Source of the DNA: Ischnura elegans
Taxonomy: Eukaryota; Arthropoda; Insecta; Odonata; Coenagrionidae
Reading direction: 5' to 3'
Length of the DNA stretch: 64,000 nucleotides
NCBI RefSeq assembly: GCF_921293095.1
Contig: NC_060253.1
Span: 82,683,992-82,747,991 of the forward strand
Shown: one piece after another, positions 53,925-64,000 of the stretch
Layout: each line of letters starts with the position of its first letter
How positions within the stretch are numbered: position 1 is the first letter of the stretch
The notes under the pieces: generated by a model
The model's input: the letters and a program-made list of their open reading frames with translations, nothing else
What the model was told of the DNA's origin: nothing
The model's database searches: none
Position numbers and translations under genes: made by a program

Positions 53925-54800
53925 CATCATCATCCTAAGTCAACAATCCTATGATAATTTTGACGCAGCTCTCCATTCCTCTCCCCTATCCCCTAGCCTT
54001 TTTATAGTGACGTATTTGTTTCCTCTTTTTTACATCCTTTATAGCCTGTTACTCATTCGGGGCCATCCCTTGCCCTACTTCCCTTCCACGATTATTTTCA
54101 TCAGACTAACAAAACTCATAATGGGGCCAACTATATTTTCTCGTGTTCTCCTTATAGTTTTACGGAAGCCTTCTCTTTTCCACCACCTTTCTCAGCGCTT
54201 CCTCATTGTACAAGAATTGCCATGAGAAAAAATTCCCCTGGACCGGGAATCGAACCACGGACCTTTGTCTTTCCGGGCCACTGCGCAGACCACTACGCTA
54301 TCCAGGTTCATTAATTCCCATGGCAATTATACCGAGACTCATGGTACTAGGTGTTAGGCCCTTGCGGTCCATCAAGGATGGCAACGCGAGGGAGAAAGGA
54401 CTTCCAAGAAGCCACAACCGGTTGAGAGCCTCAAACCTGCGCTAAAGCCGCGCAAAGCGGTATTTGTAATATTTCTAACCCTGCCTCGTGAACGGCGGTG
54501 AAATATACAAAAAATATACGGAAAGCCAAAGGTCCGTGGTTCGATTCCCGGTCCGGGGGAATTTTTTCTCATGGCCATTGTTGTAAGTATATTTCACCGC
54601 CTTTCACGCGGCAGGGTTAGAAATATTACACTTCCTCATTACTTACACGGCCGATCCATTTTCTCTTCATCATTCCTCCATCGCAACACCATTCATATTC
54701 TTTCACTCTTTATTTCTCTGCTGCAGTCAACGTTCAAGCCTCGCTCCCACAGAGAAACATACCCCATATTAAGCATTCATTTATTGTTTCCTCACTTCTA
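53925..54800 (-). mobile_element. LINE-A fragment interrupted by a tRNA-SINE foldback
   Basis: 53925-54200 and 54640-54800, minus strand, carry the 3' signature (near 53935-53970) and RT C-terminal sequence (LYGSEA-type at about 54735-54760). The interruption at about 54205-54635 is the foldback described separately. Confidence 0.6.
54215..54635. mobile_element. inverted pair of tRNA-like SINE heads in a foldback
   Basis: Minus strand 54226-54312 has a tRNA-like unit with 7-bp acceptor CCTGGAT/GTCCAGG, GTGGTTCGATTCCCGG B box and a following TTTTTT. Plus strand 54525-54575 carries the 3' half of the same unit in inverted orientation, itself flanked by inverted arms (54465-54505 and 54585-54630, AATATTTCTAACCCTGCC). 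SINE inserted within a larger palindrome. Confidence 0.55.
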
Positions 54801-55835
54801 TATTTGCGTTTTCTGCTGAGAGTAGATTAGTATGAGCATAAAAATGTAAAAATAGATTGTAATTCATCATCATTAGAGATACGTGAAAATCGCACTTTCA
54901 TTTTTATTTTATCGCATTTTCAAATACAGTTTATCGCATTTTGTAGCAGATATTTTTTATTTTCACAATGTGTTAGATGACGATAAAATGTAGTGAAACA
55001 GTATATGATAAAATACAGAATATTTTAAATAATTATGTTGTAGAACAATAATAAATTAAGGAATAAGACCTACAGTGGCGGAGGTATAGCTTGCCCGCGC
55101 CCACTTGTAGTTCGCGGCCACGTAGAGTCCCAGCCTACTAGCAGCTGGCCAGTCGCTCACATGCTTTAAGCGCTTGAGTGTCGGAGTGAGCTTGACACAA
55201 AATGTAATGAATTTTCCCGTCGAAAAGGCAAATTTGCGTAAAAATATCATAAACGTCCAGTCATCGCATCTATGTCGCATATATCTGCGCACGTCGCATC
55301 TATATCGCATTTATCGCATTTGCGATTTTCACGCATCTCTAATCATCAAGAAAGAGGATCTTTAAGAAGTCATCAGAATTACGCATAGATAATAGCTTTT
55401 TTCCACCCTAGCCAAGAGAGAAAACCTATTCGTGGACTCTCTTGCCCTTATGACGCAGTTCTGCGAAAGCGACGGGCAGAAAATTAAACCCAGAAACATC
55501 CGAACGGCGCATTCCGTTCCCTTAATGCCCCCATTTCCCATTCCGAGGGTCTCTAAAATGCCCTGCATTGCCCTGGCTAGTTACGCCTCCTCTCGCTGAA
55601 CCCAAAAATTACGCAAAAAATTCCTTTAGTAACCCTAATCTAGAACCAGCCTAGATCCTAGCGAAGAGCCATCAGCTAGATAGGTATGCCTCCATGCAAT
55701 TTGAATAACCCTATCTAGCGGAGCGACCTGGCCCTTCAAAATGTGCCCATAAAGGATTGAATGAAGGTAAAATGTATTCGACAGTTTAATTTACCTTCCT
55801 CCAACAACTTATGCTAAACTTAATCACCGTCGTAT
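54801..55835. other. unassigned
   Basis: TCGCAT-rich short repeats occur at 55255-55335 (CATCTATATCGCATTTATCG). No gene recognised. Confidence 0.4.
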
Positions 55836-56690
55836 TCATCATCATCATAAATTAACTATCCTAAGATTGGTTGGACATAGCTCTCCATTCTCTAAATATT
55901 TCCTCGCTGCTTTCCTTTAGGTATTGTTTCTTTAGAAAAATCCTGAATATTTTCAGAACCTATTCAAAACAAAGCTTAAAATGCTACTATGACCACAAGA
56001 TCAGATGCAAACTTCATCTGCCATCCCGCTCATCGTGCACCTTCTTTCCAGAAATCATTCCAGGTTGTAGAATCCAATCTCTGGAATAATCTACCAGATA
56101 AAGTAAAAAATATTCAGTTTTTGAAATAGTTTGAGGCAAAAGTTTATACCTTATTAATTACTGCCTCATAATAACTTATTCGTTACATGAAGAAAAATCT
56201 ATAAGTATCTCTTATATTTCTTTGGTTGCTTTTTCTTTTCATTATGTAACTTAATGCCATTCCTAAAACTTCTTTCTCATTGGTTCTGCTCTCTGTGATT
56301 TGTCTCTGGGTAATTGATGGGCTGTAATGCTACGCATAGCTATTTTTCTAGAACTAATTGTAATCTTTTGTATACTAGTAATTAACATCTGTAATAGTGT
56401 GTAAACATTGTGTATGATATGTTTCTCCTTTCTTCTATGTTTATATTTACCATATGATTTGGTACAAATTATTGTTTTTTGTTCTTAGAGGGCATAAGTC
56501 GTAGAACAATAAATATCTTTCTAAATTCAAATTTCTAAATTCCATTCCGCTCTACTCCTTCCATCCGCTAGTCATTTCATGGTGACCTATTTCTTCTCTT
56601 TCATATCCTTTATAAACTGTCCTATGTGACTCATTCGGTGCCTTCCCTTGCCCCTCCACGTGTCCTTCCACGATTGACAGGAGGAAAGGA
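55836..56690 (-). mobile_element. LINE-A 3' fragment split by a LINE-C insertion
   Basis: The LINE-A 3' signature (CCTAAGATTGGTTGGACATA) at 55858-55890 continues at about 56545 (CGCTCTACTCCTTCCATCCG) to 56690. The boundary of the break coincides with the ends of the LINE-C copy. Confidence 0.65.
55895..56540 (+). pseudogene. LINE-C C-terminal fragment, frameshifted
   Basis: After a frameshift, about 56060-56150 reads QVVESNLWNNLPDKVKNIQF, the counterpart of SKFWNSLLEDLEQR at 31.5 kb. The 3' end AATAAATATCTTTCTAAATT matches the other copy's AATAAATATCT tail. Dead copy. Confidence 0.65.
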
Positions 56691-56855
56691 AGAAGGACAT
56701 CGTACAAGGTATCTTAGACCGAAAGTGAAATATTAAAAATGGCGTCCAAGATGACGGTGAAGTTAATAAAATGCCATTTTTTCCTTAAATATTGGAGTAA
56801 ATTTCTGTTTCAATTATCGTGTATTATAGTTAACGGTGTCAGAAACCTATACTAT

Positions 56856-57167
56856 GGTATGGTATGGTATTTGGAGGAGGCGACCGACAGCTGAGGTCAT
56901 TTGTGCCATGAGGGAAGGGGTAGGTAAGGAAGGGTGGAGAGAAACCTGGCGTCGGCATTAGCCTGCTCTTAACGAAAGGCGCCAAGGGGACCACGGCTTA
57001 ACGTCCCATCCGACGGACGGAATGTTGCGCTTGAAATGTCCTCCACACAACCCTCAAGCAGGGATCGGGTAGTCTCTGAAAATTCTCTGCCACTGCCGGG
57101 ATTTGAACCCGGGCCCACCGGGTGGGAAGCCAACACTCTAGCAACCACACCAACCCGATCCCCTAAC
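56856..57167 (-). mobile_element. SINE-A copy 6, best preserved, exact target duplication
   Basis: CCTATACTAT flanks both sides (56846-56855, 57168-57177). Minus strand: GGGGATCGGGTTGGTGTGGT, TTGCTAGAGTGTTGGC, B box CCGGGTTCAAATCCCGGCAG, one body unit, and a (GGTAT)n complement 3' tail ATACCATACCATACC. Suitable as the family reference. Confidence 0.9.
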
Positions 57168-57362
57168 CCTATACTATTTGGGATTTGATGGCGTTTGAAT
57201 CCAATTTTACGAGATATTTGGAAATTTCGCGGAACATACGAAGTGCCATGTCGCTAAAATTAAACATTTTACGGAAATGAGTACAGAAAATAAGGATAAT
57301 AATTTCTATCCATCTAAATACTACTCCGCAAGACAATTCTATGGGCGTGTGGTGGGAGAAAA

Positions 57363-57431
57363 AAAGTTCCCACGCCGGGAATCGAACCCGGGAGAAAGCC
57401 AGATATGCTAGCCACTAGACCACATAGAACG
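57363..57431 (-). tRNA. tRNA-Glu (TTC) pseudogene
   Basis: Minus strand TGGTCTAGTGGCTAGCATAT then CTGGCTTTCTC contains the metazoan tRNA-Glu A-box/D-arm and anticodon loop (CTTTC, anticodon TTC), and CCGGGTTCGATTCCCGG is a perfect T-arm. About 10 nt of the anticodon 3' stem and variable loop are missing, and the 5' acceptor strand (GTTCTATG) no longer matches the 3' strand (CGTGGGAA). A T-run follows as a Pol III terminator. It could be transcribed but not charged. Confidence 0.75.
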
Positions 57432-57439
57432 GTGACGTT

Positions 57440-60136
57440 CACTGAAAACCATTTGCAAAATATATTTTCAGTTCTTATTTATAACTAAATTCATCCTGGT
57501 GCGACCGTGTTAGGTCTCGTTATAAAGAGGAGTCCATCGCGCCCTGGGCTCCTAGCTCTGTTGCGCCCGTTTCTGGGAAAAGGCAAGAATAAGAAGTCGA
57601 ACCCAGCGTAAAGCGAGGGACTAGTAAATTTCAAAAAATAAAGTAATGTACCTTCCCATTTTTATGTCATACTTTGATTAGCTGCGTACCCAAAATTTTC
57701 TCCTTTCATCCATGCAGCTCTGTGATGTATTTCCTTCGGCGAGAAAAGATGCAATTCGCCGCAGGTTTTATTTGCTTTTATTGTTTTCTTTGAGGCTGCG
57801 GTCTGGCCAGCATATTGACCGATGAACTCAGTGCTCTTAGGTGTGACGTAAGTGCAACAAAAATATTTTTTTGCAGATTCCAGTTGCATTGGCAGCATGT
57901 TTTTCATTGAAAGTAATTTTTAATATTTCGAACTCAGTTAAAATATGTGGAAAATTACTACCGTTGGGAACTGCATATATTTGCAAGAGAGCCTAATTAT
58001 CCTATCACAGGTCTATCTAGGCTAGATCAGCCCTTTCTCCTTGCAATTAGAAAAATCCCGCCATGCATCTCCATCTGGTCCTTCAAAACGTGTGTATAGA
58101 GATTAATTTTGTTGTTTTTGTGCCAAATAATTATGTGAGTAATTTGGTTAAACTTATTATATACTTACAAAAATGATATGTTAGAATAACAAGCCCTGAA
58201 AACAGTGTAATTTCCACTATTAAACTTATGAAAAATACATATTGTAAAAATTAGCTAAAATGAATATTACGTTCAAATGGTCAAAAGCGGTGCAGTCAAT
58301 GCTCCACTTATGTTTCGGTTATCTCGGCACTGTAGCAGTTGGGAATGGACGATTACTATATCATCGCAGTTATTCCTTGATTTGAGGAAAAAATTATTTT
58401 CGAATTATTCATAAGCCTGGTGCATTATCATTGTTTCTCGTTCTCAGAATGTTTAATCATTTTAGGATGAGCTAAAAACATAGGATACTATTAATTTCGT
58501 CGGAACTCCAGTCGTTTCCAGCCCTCGTGAATGCCGCTTGACTCATCAAAACCAGTTCCGCATGGTATACGGAAAAAAATGAAGTAATTTATCCTTTTGT
58601 GCGCCGTAAAATTCCTCCCCTACTCGAAAGCAGTTGGATGCAGGCACGATATTTTCCCCTCCTGTTCATTTCGAATTCCTCGCAGCCTGCGAATGATACT
58701 CCTTTTCTGCCATTGTGGGCGCTCACTTGGAGCAAACCCTAGGAAGCCTCGCTCTGCCAATTTTTTTATCGAAGCGAATTAGGTATGATACTCGGAAAAA
58801 TATCAATTATTTATCAATCGTGGAAATAGGATTTTTTACAAATCAATTAATGTACTCTGGCAGAATTTTTGTGTCTGGTTTTCGAAATGTCGCCATTATT
58901 TTCTCATTCTGCATCAATATTACGAATAGGTTTTTTTTCGAAATCGATAAATGTAGTATGTAAGAATTTCTGTCTCTGACTTTCGAAATTTCACCATTTT
59001 TTCAGTCCCAAAGACCATATTTTAGTCCATTGAGGCCTTTGTAGCGATGTAAATGGGTATTAAAACTTCAATATTTGAGTGTTTGGCCATTTTTAATCGA
59101 TAAGTTGACCAGTCACGGTTGACCAGTCAACTCCTCATGAGGCAAACCGCAACTTGCATTTGCATCTTTCTTTACATGTGTATATTCTTTGAAAATCCCG
59201 ATCGAAGCGATCTCTAGTCGTAACCGTAAAAGTCACCGCAGATACCTATTTGTCGAGATAAACAGAAGAGACTAGGAAGTTACGGAATGCATCATTGCTG
59301 GTTAACATATTATTACTTTTCTTCATTTTTCCAGGAGCTTTTTTAAGCTCCAATAGGTATATCTATCCTCTGCTGTTAATTCCACATAAAATTCCATTTT
59401 CTTTTCCATTGCCGCTACCTATTCTTACAGGCAAATATCTAAATTCGTTTGAAAATTAAAGATATATTCAAGCATTTCTAAGAGTGGTGCTTCATTCACC
59501 GCCTTCCTAAACATTTTCATACACTGTATATCATCTTGGTTTACTATCATTCGAACTTAAATGGCTTCTAATGATAAATAAAATACGAAGATTTTAATAT
59601 TTAAGTTTCTTAAAAATAAACAATTGCTTATCGCTATGCAAACGCTACAGCAAGAAAACTTTATGTTTTGATGGCTTAAAGACCTCAGTTAGATTACCAA
59701 TTGAGTAGTATTTTAGTAATTTGGAATTTTTGAGTAAGAGGCATTAGTATTGATTGAACATGACATTCCTATCTCATAACATAAGTTTTATGCCCACTTT
59801 TTATCGATTAGTGGACTAAATGCTGTACCATTTAAAGTCACCGTAGTATTCACAAGGCAAAGCGCCAAACTTTCCAGAATAGTGTGAATATCACTATAAA
59901 AGCGATATATCCAGACGATATTATAAATTCTACGGAAGGAGCTGTGGAATTAAGATTAAGAAGTCGGGAATCAATGGGCTACACCATTGCAGGCTATGTC
60001 AATTTGCACTTTATTCACATTTCCCTCAGATTTAAGGACTGACCTTGGTGTAATAAAGCAACAATCCCCACTCCTCAACGTCAAGAGAAATTTTTTCCAT
60101 TGAATCTTCGATTTGGGAGTGAAAACAACGCTTTAA
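57440..60136. other. long unassigned stretch
   Basis: No recognised repeat or gene. A ~45-bp similarity links about 58800-58870 with 58925-58985 (GAATTTTTGTGTCTGGTTTT versus GAATTTCTGTCTCTGACTTT), a local tandem duplication of about 125 bp. Confidence 0.4.
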
Positions 60137-60895
60137 TCTCTCTATTCGAAGTTTTCTGACGACGCTGTCATCTACCGCGAAATTAGTGATCACTCTGACT
60201 ATGAAATTCTTTCTTCTGACTTAAACAACGTACATTTGTGGAGCCAAGAGTGGGGACTCGAACTTAATCTGAGCAAATGCATGGCGGTACATTTCTTACG
60301 GAATTCGCCCAACCCTAACCATGTTTATGCAGTGGATGGTATTAACATAAAGGCAACAGACGAAGTGAAGTACCTGGGAGTTACGATAACCTCGAACCTC
60401 ACGTGGGGAACACATATAAAGAATATTTGCGGCATAGCCCTGAAGAAATTAGGATTCGTCAAGCGTATTGTGGGACGATTTTCGGATGAGAAAGTAAAAG
60501 AAAGGTGCTTTTTTGCTCTCGTCCGACCGCACCTTGAATATGCAGCGAGCGTATGGGATCCGGTGAAGAAAGACGTAATCCGCGAACTGAATAAAATTCA
60601 AAGGAAGGCTGCGCGTTTCGTCAAAAACTGCTACGGGCGTACAGACAGTGTTACCCAGGTGTTAAGCGAATTAGGTTGGGAGCCGTTGGAGACTCGGAGG
60701 CTGCGCGCTAGGCTTAGATTACTTGAACAATTGAGAATGGATATCTTTAAGAGAGACACAGAGAACATATTATTAGAGCCACACTATATCTCCAGGTCCG
60801 ACAGAAGCGATAAATTAAGAGAGATGTTTTGCCGAACGGGTAGATATGGGAATTCGTTTTTCCCCCGAACCATAAAGGACTTTAATAAACGCTAG
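60137..60895 (+). CDS. LINE-B (CR1/L2/Jockey-grade) reverse transcriptase C-terminal part, open frame
   Basis: Open from 60137 after TAA to the stop at 60895, about 250 residues. It begins at the catalytic loop: KFSDDAVIYREI (60149-60184) has SDD in place of ADD in the [FY]ADD motif. Next come WSQEWGLELNLSKCMAVHFL, VKYLGVTITSNLTWGTHIK, LVRPHLEYAASVWDPV, LNKIQRKAARFVKNCYGRTD, and the C-terminal NSFFPRTIKDFNKR. This is the usual order after the RT palm. Palm motifs upstream of SDD and the endonuclease are missing, so it is a 5'-truncated insertion. The Met at 60236 is internal. It is followed by a short 3' UTR and (TGTAGA)n tail at about 60992-61010, typical of CR1-like LINEs ending in a microsatellite. 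No internal stops, so relatively young. Confidence 0.85.
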   Translation, partial: SLYSKFSDDAVIYREISDHSDYEILSSDLNNVHLWSQEWGLELNLSKCMAVHFLRNSPNPNHVYAVDGINIKATDEVKYLGVTITSNLTWGTHIKNICGIALKKLGFVKRIVGRFSDEKVKERCFFALVRPHLEYAASVWDPVKKDVIRELNKIQRKAARFVKNCYGRTDSVTQVLSELGWEPLETRRLRARLRLLEQLRMDIFKRDTENILLEPHYISRSDRSDKLREMFCRTGRYGNSFFPRTIKDFNKR

Positions 60896-60991
60896 TCCCA
60901 ACCTCGTTAGAGCACTTCTTTTTTTATAGTTGTAAACGGCTGGTGTCCTAACACCCCCTGCCACACGCCTTTTAGGCGGCTCGCGGGGTAT

Positions 60992-61012
60992 AATGTAGAT
61001 GTAGATGTAGAA
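60992..61012 (+). repeat. LINE-B 3' microsatellite tail (TGTAGA)n
   Basis: About three units ATGTAGATGTAGATGTAGA directly follow the LINE-B 3' UTR. Confidence 0.75.
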
Positions 61013-61015
61013 GAA

Positions 61016-62340
61016 ATTTAGAAAAATGTGTAGTGCGGGTTGCATACTAGTGGCTTTGAAAATTTTTCCTCATTATGTCAATTTATAGATTAAAATTGAC
61101 CCTTTTACTTGCATACTGAATTTCAAATAAATTTTGAACAAATATTCTTCAAGTCCAAGAAAATTGATGCTAGTGTAAAACATGTAATTAAAATAAAAAA
61201 TTTTGAGCAAACATTTTTATACTTTTCATAGGGCTTTTATAATTTTCTTGAAATTTTAGTTTCCTTGGCCTTTTCTGAGTTACAACTTGAACGACCACGG
61301 CTTGCCCCCCTCTAGTTTTGATCCTGGGTACGCCCTTGTAAATGACCACTACAAAGCCAATGGATAGGACAAGCTAGCGTTGCTAGGATCCTAGGAATTA
61401 TGTAGGATTCCTATTATGCTGTTTTTGAAGGGGGTTGCAATATGAAAAATATTATAATATCCAAGGAAAGCATTTTTTTGAATCACGAAGTCACGAAAGT
61501 GCCTCCTCAGTCCTAAATCGGAGAAGTGGTCCGTGAGTTGGATTGGGACGACAGGGAATTGAAGTAAGGGGTTGCCCTTGACGACGTGCAAAATCCTCAG
61601 AAAGGAAAAGGAAACGAGTCAAACTTGCGCTCACGTCAGGATTACTTTTCCCCATCGCACCTTCGACCTTCAACTTTTTCTTCCTGCTCTCTTTCCCTCA
61701 TAAAGTTCTGATTCTGTCCTTTTTGAGCCCACCCCAACCCCATCTAAACCAGTCCACCTCCCAAATCCAACCTTCCTCTCGAGCAAACTTGTCCGACTTA
61801 AAATTCAGGGAGGGCCGGGTTCCTTAAGCTAATTGGTTTACGAAAAGTTGGTTCTCCCGCTGTGATAGAGTGCTCAAAACTGAATGTAGCCGTCAACTTA
61901 AGCCCCGTATGCCTTGTAAAGTACTTCAAGGTGTAATATAATAATTATGAGGTTCGATAAGATCCGCTGTGCGCTTGACTTTAATAGCGAGTGGTTCCAG
62001 TATACTTTTTTTTGTTCCCAGTTTTCAATGCTACTCCTTGAGCTTCACCGCTACTATAAATTGATTCTTCACTCTGCATTGCATTTCTCTTCATCCGCCG
62101 ATTGAAGTCACAGTTTTCCCTGCATTTTTATCTGGGTTAATTTTTTTATGGGTTTCATATCCTAGAGGGACTTAGAGTCTACGTGCTAGGCTTCCATTGA
62201 TGGAAAAAATAAAAACAGATACCTTTCAGAGTGACGCGATGAGTATCATTTTAAAACCTCGCTATTTTTTCCAGGTCCAGAAGAAACGATAATATAACAA
62301 AGATTTATGATTATTCCGTACTGATGATATTGAATACTGT
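61016..62340. other. unassigned; one MITE-like end
   Basis: At about 61318-61337 the sequence GATCCTGGGTACGCCCTTG resembles the right end of hAT-like MITEs (CAAGGGCGTACCCAGG read on the minus strand), but no partner end was found. The remainder is unassigned. Confidence 0.4.
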
Positions 62341-62386
62341 TGAATCTTTTTCGGGCTTTCAGCCAGTTTATAATTGGATCCATGCC

Positions 62387-62421
62387 GACGTTTCGGCAGC
62401 TGACTCCAATGTCGTCATCAG
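62387..62421 (-). ncRNA. hammerhead-like motif 6
   Basis: Minus strand: CUGAUGA (62415-62421), a 20-nt segment CGACAUUGGAGUCAGCUGCC, GAAA (62391-62394), C, GUC (62387-62389), GGCAUGG. Core sequences are canonical but stem II pairing is limited (GAC/GUC) and helix III would be a single pair. It is similar to terminal repeats of other Penelope-like elements. Confidence 0.4.
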
Positions 62422-63239
62422 GGACTGAGGTCCTCGACAAATCCGGTTTGTTTTCTTTAGTTTAGGTCGGTAGAAAAGACGCCGCCTGATTGGCTGTTCT
62501 TTCCAACGTTCTATTCATGTTGTTAATAATTGGTGTACAAGTGGCGTGGTTGGAAATCATTGTCGTGATTCCTACAGTTTTTCCTCCAATCTAATGTCAT
62601 TAGCTCTTTGACTATGTGGTCCCAGAACCTTTACTCCTCCCATCTGATTTTGTTCCCGAGATAAGCAAACTCGTCCACCTCCACCTATCTTTCCCCTCCT
62701 AGTACCTGCTCTACTTTTGCTCCGTGTCTGCGAGCCAATTCACTTAAGTCTTCTTTATATTCATGAGTAGGCCTTTGAAATTGCTATCAATAAGTGATAT
62801 AAATCATTCCAGGTGCTACAAGGATATTATTATTATATATTATTATATATTATTATATATATTAGGACAAGCATTCATCATACGGATGTGAGGGTGGTGT
62901 TGAACCTTCATAAAGAACAGCGACTTAGGGAAGTAAGAACAGTGCTGTAGTTGGGCCGGTACGGCGTACCCCCTAAAATCCAAACTCGTTATAAGCGTAC
63001 CAGTTAAACTCCTTTTTTAAATCTGTAAAAAATAGCCCTATAGTAAATTGTTAAATGGATTTCAGAAAGAAAAATTGGAAATGATCATTTAGTTGTTCAG
63101 AGTTATCTCGTGGCGCACCTAGGAATTAATGTAAGAGTTGGACTTTGACATTTCAATCGCGGCCAGATGTATAATACATGTTCAGCTGTTGGCAATTTTT
63201 GGTGAATACCGCCTATATTTTTTCCCAACTACCGCACTG
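62422..63239. other. unassigned; (ATT)/(TATATTAT) microsatellite
   Basis: A TATTATTATATATTATTATA-type microsatellite spans about 62824-62864. Nearby 62625-62720 has a CTTTACTCCTCC-to-TTTCCCCTCC block that may be another decayed LINE-A piece on the minus strand. Nothing else. Confidence 0.4.
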
Positions 63240-63500
63240 AGTAAGAATATATCAAGGAGTACGACAGGAGTGCTCTTTGTTGCCTACCCTTTTCAATGAA
63301 TGCATACAAAATGGAATAGAAGAAATAAGAGAAAGAGCACTAGTACAACCGTGAAAGAACGAATTGAGAGGATTGGCATGATAAGGTCCGCTGACGACTT
63401 CGAGCTCTTACCAGAGACCGAGGAAGGGATGTTAGAGGAACTGGTAGATATGAAAGAGACTCTTGACACCAAGTTTAGCATGAAAAAATATCAATATTTA
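63240..63500 (+). pseudogene. LINE-A-like RT palm fragment
   Basis: In shifting frames: GVLFVAYPFQ (compare GxxLSPxLFN of RT motif B'), NECIQNGIEEIRERA, then the frame at 63300-63515 with GMIRSADDFELLPETEEGML and EELVDMKETLDTKFSMK. SADD replaces FADD at the catalytic loop. This is the only fragment here covering the region just before the catalytic Asp pair in this family. Truncated on both sides. Confidence 0.7.
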
Positions 63501-63654
63501 ATAGTAGCCTCCTGATGAATAGGTTCCACGGGTGAAAGTTCACTTAAATGTATAGAAAATACTTAATTTTAAACGCGTTACATGATGCGCAATGAAACTG
63601 GTTGATTCCTATTTATTCATTTCCCTTCCAAGACAAACTACACATCCGAAGGTG

Positions 63655-64000
63655 AAGCTTGAATCACATGATCATTTATTCAGTTCTTTTTTAGGGATAG
63701 CTCCAGTTATAGCTCCAATTATGGCGGAAAAATGAGCGTTTCACGCGATCATTTTCAGCGATGGCTCCAGGGATGGCAATCCCATTCCCATTTTCCATCC
63801 GTCGGCACGCCACTTTTCCGTCCCTGAACCCGTCCCTGAAAAAAATTGCAGCCAATTAGAACGCATGACTACGAACAACGGTTGTAACGCCACGCTTGTA
63901 TTTTAAGGTTTCCTCTTGGCTCGTGTCCTAAAGCTTGAATCAAACGGTACCTCCCGCCGTCGCTTTTCGCATCATTTCGGATATCGCAGATCGCTGTCGA
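63655..64000. mobile_element. Harbinger-like ends, copy C, running off the window
   Basis: AGCTTGAATCACATGATC at 63655 and AGCTTGAATCAAACGG at 63932 (preceded by TAA, 63929-63931) are two left-type ends in the same direction, 277 bp apart. After the second, CCTCCCGCCGTCGCTTTTCG then CATCATTTCGGATATC matches copies A and B just inside their left ends. Subterminal blocks of the first unit (GCCAATTAGAACGCATG) match the family interior inverted. The right end lies beyond 64000. Confidence 0.65.

Noticed and set aside
1..64000. CRISPR array, rRNA, prokaryotic operon or integrated virus
   Set aside because: No regular repeat-spacer units, no rRNA blocks, no consecutive long ORFs, and no viral protein motifs were seen; the only RT genes are LINE and Penelope types.

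Overview
The window reads as a gene-poor, AT-rich piece of a large animal nuclear genome, most likely an arthropod. The evidence is its repeats: tRNA-derived SINEs, several families of 5'-truncated LINEs, a Penelope-like element, and short terminal-inverted-repeat DNA elements of PIF/Harbinger, hAT and probable Transib type. I cannot name the species. I found no intact host protein-coding gene, no rRNA, no CRISPR array and no virus. Nearly every open frame above 60 codons lies inside a repeat or has no recognisable product.

Layout. 0-4 kb: a Harbinger-like element split by a long-TIR element whose ends read CACAGTG and whose duplicated target is GAGCG (Transib hallmarks), then a LINE-A fragment split by a TAGGGT-type TIR element (TIR-M). 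4-18 kb: a Helitron-like remnant, SINE-A, two hammerhead-like motifs, two old tandem duplications, a 92-nt near-perfect hairpin, small MITEs, and long unassigned stretches. 18-20 kb: a Harbinger MITE inserted in the centre of a larger inverted repeat. 22-35 kb: an unclassified repeat family (repeat U), a LINE-A copy carrying both a SINE-B and a palindromic insertion, an hAT-like element carrying a LINE-C copy, and a Harbinger element that keeps a transposase N-terminus and was itself hit by a hAT MITE. 37-42 kb: a duplicated ~300-bp segment, one copy of which holds a Penelope-like element with a YVDD reverse transcriptase end, a GIY-YIG endonuclease, two inverted terminal repeats and a hammerhead-like motif in each. 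43.2-44.3 kb: the only gene-like landmark, a CpG-rich block followed by a tandem triplication and a strong splice-donor sequence; it could be the first exon and promoter of a gene extending to the right. 45-64 kb: SINE-A copies with one or three 160-bp internal units, more LINE-A, LINE-B and LINE-C fragments, a tRNA-Glu pseudogene, another hammerhead-like motif, and a Harbinger end that runs off the window.

No multigene system is visible. The biology is that of nested transposition. At seven or more sites the inner insertion can be removed on paper and the outer element closes up, giving relative ages. The items most worth following are the hammerhead-like motifs (two in the Penelope-like element, four elsewhere), the internal empty site for that element, the Transib-like element, the SINE with a variable number of internal tandem units, and the 43-44 kb CpG block. 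Family names LINE-A/B/C, SINE-A/B/C, TIR-M and repeat U are labels used only in this annotation.
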